Positions 6,201 to 8,265 of a stretch of 8,265 bases of DNA are shown piece by piece. Both the position numbers and the translations under genes were made by a program. The notes beneath the pieces were generated by a model. The model did no database searches. It saw nothing but the letters and a program-made list of their open reading frames with translations, and had not been told where the DNA came from. The stretch's first letter is position 1; the number at the start of each line of letters is the position of its first letter. Source of the stretch: Sulfurospirillum sp. UBA1314 (lineage in GTDB: Bacteria; Campylobacterota; Campylobacteria; Campylobacterales; Sulfurospirillaceae); the NCBI GenBank assembly GCA_002307095.1, contig DBTO01000107.1, positions 1-8,265 of the forward strand. Reading direction: 5' to 3'.

Positions 6201-7717
6201 TGATTTCGCCTCCACCTCATCACGATATTTATTCGATCGAGGATTTGGCACAGCTTATTTTTGATATGAAACAGATCAACCCAGAAGCAATTATTACCGT
6301 AAAACTCGTTTCGACTGCGGGTGTTGGAACAATTGCGGCAGGTGTGGCTAAAGCGTATGCCGATAAAATCATTATCTCTGGTGGTGACGGTGGTACAGGT
6401 GCAGCACCGCTTACTTCGATCAAATTTGCAGGAAATCCTTGGGAAATTGGCTTAAGTGAAGCGCACAACGCCCTTAAAGCGAACCACTTAAGAGACAGTG
6501 TGCATCTTCAAACGGATGGTGGTTTAAAAACCGGTCTGGATGTCATTAAAGCTGCTCTTTTAGGTGCGGAGAGTTATGCGTTTGGAACACTCTCTTTAAC
6601 GATCATTGGGTGTAAAGTGCTTCGTGTTTGTCACTTAAACCGCTGTTCTGTGGGTGTGGCAACACAAGATGAAAAACTCCGAGAGCATTTTGTAGGCACA
6701 GTTGATAAGCTGATTAACTTCTTTACGCTTTTAGCCGAGGATGTGAGAGAAATTCTTGCGCATCTTGGTTACACGCATATGGAAGAGATTATTGGACGAA
6801 GTGATCTTCTAAGCGTAATAGACGATGCCTTTGCGAAGAAGTTTGATTTCTCTTCGGTGTTGATGCGATTAGAGGGCCCTGATACGCACAATGGCAAGTC
6901 GAATGATCCATTTGACAAAAATGAATTTGAGAAAGCCATTTTAAAAGATGTCTACAAAGTCATTGAAAATCCGGATGAGAAAATCGTCTTGCATAAAAAT
7001 ATTTGCAATACCAACCGTAGCTTTGGCACACTCATCAGTGGTGAAATTGCGAAGTTTTACGGCAATAAAGGGCTCAAAGATGATAGCATCGTCTTTAGGC
7101 TCAATGGCGTTGCGGGACAATCGTTGGGAGCATTTTTAGCCAATGGTATTAGCATCAACCTCAAAGGGACGGCGAATGATTATGTCGGTAAAGGTATGAA
7201 TGGCGGTAAAATCGTCATTGCTCCCAAATACCAAGGCAGAGACTATGCTTGTGCAGGTAATACCTGTCTGTACGGCGCAACGGGTGGTAAGCTTTACATC
7301 GCCGGCAATGTAGGAGAGCGTTTTTGTGTCAGAAACTCTGGTGCAACGGCGGTTGTTGAAGGCACAGGTGATCATGCGTGCGAATATATGACCGGTGGAT
7401 TGGTTGCCATTTTAGGCAGTACCGGTGTCAATTTTGGTGCAGGTATGACGGGTGGCGTCGCATTTATTTACGATGAGACACGCGATTTTATCGATAAACT
7501 CAACCAAGAGCTGGTCATCGCAGAGCGCATTGATACCGATGATATGGATGAAGCACGTCACTTCCTAAAACGACTTTTACGAACCCATATCAATGAGACA
7601 GCAAGCTTTAAAGCAACGCAAATTTTAGAAAATTTCCGCCATGCGGTAAGAGATTTTTGGATGGTGAGACCGAAAGATATGACGAAGGTACCACTCAATC
7701 CTGAGCAAGGAGACTAA
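3293..7717 (+). CDS. gltB: Glutamate synthase large (alpha) subunit GltB
   Basis: GltB takes ammonia from glutamine and passes it through an internal channel to 2-oxoglutarate, forming two glutamates; electrons come from NADPH through GltD. The 1474 residues fit the bacterial length of about 1,500. The N-terminal class II glutaminase domain begins at Cys11 (CGFGLI), the nucleophile expected to be exposed by removal of a 10-residue propeptide, and includes MHRG with Arg41, SGDGSG at 50-55 and HNGE at 231-234. A central domain spans roughly 455-755. The FMN/synthase domain (about 800-1165) shows SNSGEGGE ending at 899, SPPPHHDIYS at 972-981 and GGDGGTG at 1030-1036. The 3Fe-4S cluster cysteines are Cys1107, Cys1113 and Cys1118, with the family spacing C-x5-C-x4-C. 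The C-terminal beta-helix domain (about 1205-1440) carries the glycine repeats, for example NGGKIVIAP and TGGKLYIAG. The start is chosen from the ribosome site at 3279-3284. One base separates its stop from gltD. Confidence 0.96.
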   Translation: MDLITGFKDNCGFGLIANIKNIPTHENVEDAITALERMMHRGAIAADGKSGDGSGLLFSMPTSFMKKEAHKLGIDLPKQFAVAMIFLTTDEQKRVFEETCEQNDLKVLLYRDVPVKTKALGKLALDSLPQIIQAFVTSSSLVATKRFEALLYLTRKMVERRLVNEPDFYIASFSSKVISYKGLVMPTYIKTFFPDLSDVDFKATFALFHQRFSTNTLPKWKLAQPFRTLAHNGEINSISANRFYTQVKSECMKSSIFSDEELQKLYPITTNDVSDSASLDNMFEFMLINGFDFFKAVRSLIPAPWQNAPHMDSELRAFYEFSSINFEPWDGPAAISLTDGRHIACVLDRNGLRPAKYIITKDDRIIISSEYGVLDIEEDNIIERGRLQSGQMIGVDLKFGKIMKNDDINDYLKSSNTYTEWLNKGLVYLQEFVDIPFSKTTDYVRENLELEQRYFNITQEVKNMVIEPMMKDGKEGVGSMGDDTPMAAFSKVQRNFSDYFKQKFAQVTNPPIDPIREKVVMSLNTSFGEIRNILEEDQEHAVRIKSISPILMQEKYEILDSFGDPSKARYKDEYKNRYFSTLFEDNLKGSLEDLAYDIAQAVKNEGIRIIFLDDRGMTSKLKPMPMIMVIGRVNQVLLDEGVRALTSIVAISGEALDTHSCACMVGFGASAIYPYLLYATVLDEGKKSEMGAYEIKTKLKNVNHALGQGLLKVMSKMGIATIASYKNSALFDVLGLGKDVVHECFDGAISLIPGLSYEDIEERLNRNQHQAYELNISKKLFPLEIGGFYKYIDGQEYHDYHPNAIHAIHKATVTGDKKDFHEFTKLVNNRGLKMIRDFFEIKSDREPIALDKVESKEAIFKRFSTAAMSLGSISPEAHEALGEAMNKIGGMSNSGEGGEAPERLKSNKNSRIKQIASGRFGVTPEYLRSATEIQIKVAQGAKPGEGGQLPGHKVTPLIASLRYTIPGVTLISPPPHHDIYSIEDLAQLIFDMKQINPEAIITVKLVSTAGVGTIAAGVAKAYADKIIISGGDGGTGAAPLTSIKFAGNPWEIGLSEAHNALKANHLRDSVHLQTDGGLKTGLDVIKAALLGAESYAFGTLSLTIIGCKVLRVCHLNRCSVGVATQDEKLREHFVGTVDKLINFFTLLAEDVREILAHLGYTHMEEIIGRSDLLSVIDDAFAKKFDFSSVLMRLEGPDTHNGKSNDPFDKNEFEKAILKDVYKVIENPDEKIVLHKNICNTNRSFGTLISGEIAKFYGNKGLKDDSIVFRLNGVAGQSLGAFLANGISINLKGTANDYVGKGMNGGKIVIAPKYQGRDYACAGNTCLYGATGGKLYIAGNVGERFCVRNSGATAVVEGTGDHACEYMTGGLVAILGSTGVNFGAGMTGGVAFIYDETRDFIDKLNQELVIAERIDTDDMDEARHFLKRLLRTHINETASFKATQILENFRHAVRDFWMVRPKDMTKVPLNPEQGD
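7707..7712 (+). promoter_or_regulatory. Ribosome binding site of gltD
   Basis: A strong AAGGAG, lying inside the last codons of gltB, sits 6 bases before the gltD ATG at 7719. It supports independent, efficient initiation on a shared gltBD message. Confidence 0.8.
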
Positions 7718-7718
7718 G

Positions 7719-8265
7719 ATGCAAAATTTTGTAAATGAAGAGAGATGTGAGCCACGTAAACGCTCAACCGGTGATAGAGTCAAAGATTTTAAAGAAATTT
7801 ATGAAATTTTGAGTAAAGAAGATGCCTCTTTGCAAGCCGATCGCTGTATTCAATGTGGCGATCCTTTTTGCCATAGCAAATGTCCTTTGCACAATTACAT
7901 CCCCTTTTGGCTCAAAGCGACGAGTGCGATGAAGCGTGATTTGGCGTTTAACCTCTCCAATGAGAGCAATCCATACCCTGAAATTACAGGGCGTATTTGT
8001 CCGCAAGATCGTCTCTGCGAAGGCGATTGTACACTCAACGACGGTCATGGTGCGATCACCATTGGCGCGATTGAGACCTTTATCTCCGAAGAGGGATTTA
8101 AAAAAGGGTTGAAGCCTAGTTTTCCTGGTATCACAACAAAGAAAAAAGTGGCTGTCATCGGAGCAGGTCCTGCAGGACTTGCCTGTGCGACCTATTTATT
8201 ACGCGCTGGAATTGCTGTGAGTATGTACGAGAGACAAAACCGAGCAGGCGGACTTTTAACGTACG
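7719..8265 (+). CDS. gltD: Glutamate synthase small (beta) subunit GltD, 3'-truncated by the window edge
   Basis: GltD oxidises NADPH on its FAD and passes electrons through iron-sulfur clusters to the FMN of GltB. The first 182 residues are visible. The N-terminal ferredoxin-like domain has CIQCGDPFCHSKC (Cys43, 46, 51, 55) and GRICPQDRLCEGDC (Cys94, 100, 104), the two cysteine groups typical of the beta subunit and its relatives such as the dihydropyrimidine dehydrogenase N-terminal domain. The FAD-binding Rossmann strand VAVIGAGPAGLAC starts at 144 with glycines 148, 150 and 153, followed by Glu171 in YERQNRAGGLLTY, the expected end of the second strand. The full protein would be about 450-480 residues; the NADPH-binding part is outside the window. 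It directly follows gltB. Standalone GltD-like oxidoreductases exist, but the adjacency to gltB makes the glutamate synthase role very likely. Confidence 0.95.
   Translation, partial: MQNFVNEERCEPRKRSTGDRVKDFKEIYEILSKEDASLQADRCIQCGDPFCHSKCPLHNYIPFWLKATSAMKRDLAFNLSNESNPYPEITGRICPQDRLCEGDCTLNDGHGAITIGAIETFISEEGFKKGLKPSFPGITTKKKVAVIGAGPAGLACATYLLRAGIAVSMYERQNRAGGLLTY

Noticed and set aside
1..8265. Defence system, mobile element or CRISPR array
   Set aside because: All long genes are recognisable core metabolism, RNA modification or repair genes; there are no spaced direct repeats, transposase motifs or target duplications.

Overview
The window is housekeeping chromosomal DNA of moderate to low GC content. 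It most likely comes from a campylobacterotal (epsilonproteobacterial) organism, with Sulfurospirillum or a close relative as my best guess. This rests on remembered resemblance: the nucleosidase looks very like the Helicobacter pylori enzyme, and the short RecO and the CSFF variant of TtcA fit that lineage. It is inference, since no search could be run.

Layout. A plus-strand cluster runs from the left edge: the 3' part of fabD (malonyl-CoA:ACP transacylase, start outside the window), mtnN (MTA/SAH nucleosidase) and a TtcA-like PP-loop ATPase. The first gap is 10 bp and the second junction overlaps by 8 bp, so the three look co-transcribed. A 106-bp gap with two hairpins then separates this cluster from recO, which is convergent on the minus strand. 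A very AT-rich 224-bp region lies between recO and gltB and holds divergent promoter-like elements arranged around a dyad. The rest is gltB (glutamate synthase large subunit, complete) followed one base later by gltD (small subunit, cut by the right edge).

Function. gltB and gltD encode the two subunits of NADPH-type glutamate synthase, the assimilation step that pairs with glutamine synthetase. fabD supplies malonyl-ACP for fatty acid synthesis. mtnN recycles S-adenosylmethionine by-products and, in this lineage, probably also serves menaquinone synthesis through aminodeoxyfutalosine. The TtcA-like protein probably thiolates tRNA, and RecO acts in recombinational repair.

I see no mobile element, CRISPR array, tRNA, rRNA or defence-type cassette, and no strong candidate for a new biological system. 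The best leads are the TtcA-like protein with a lost cluster cysteine, the structured element between ttcA and recO, and the compact divergent recO/gltB promoter region.
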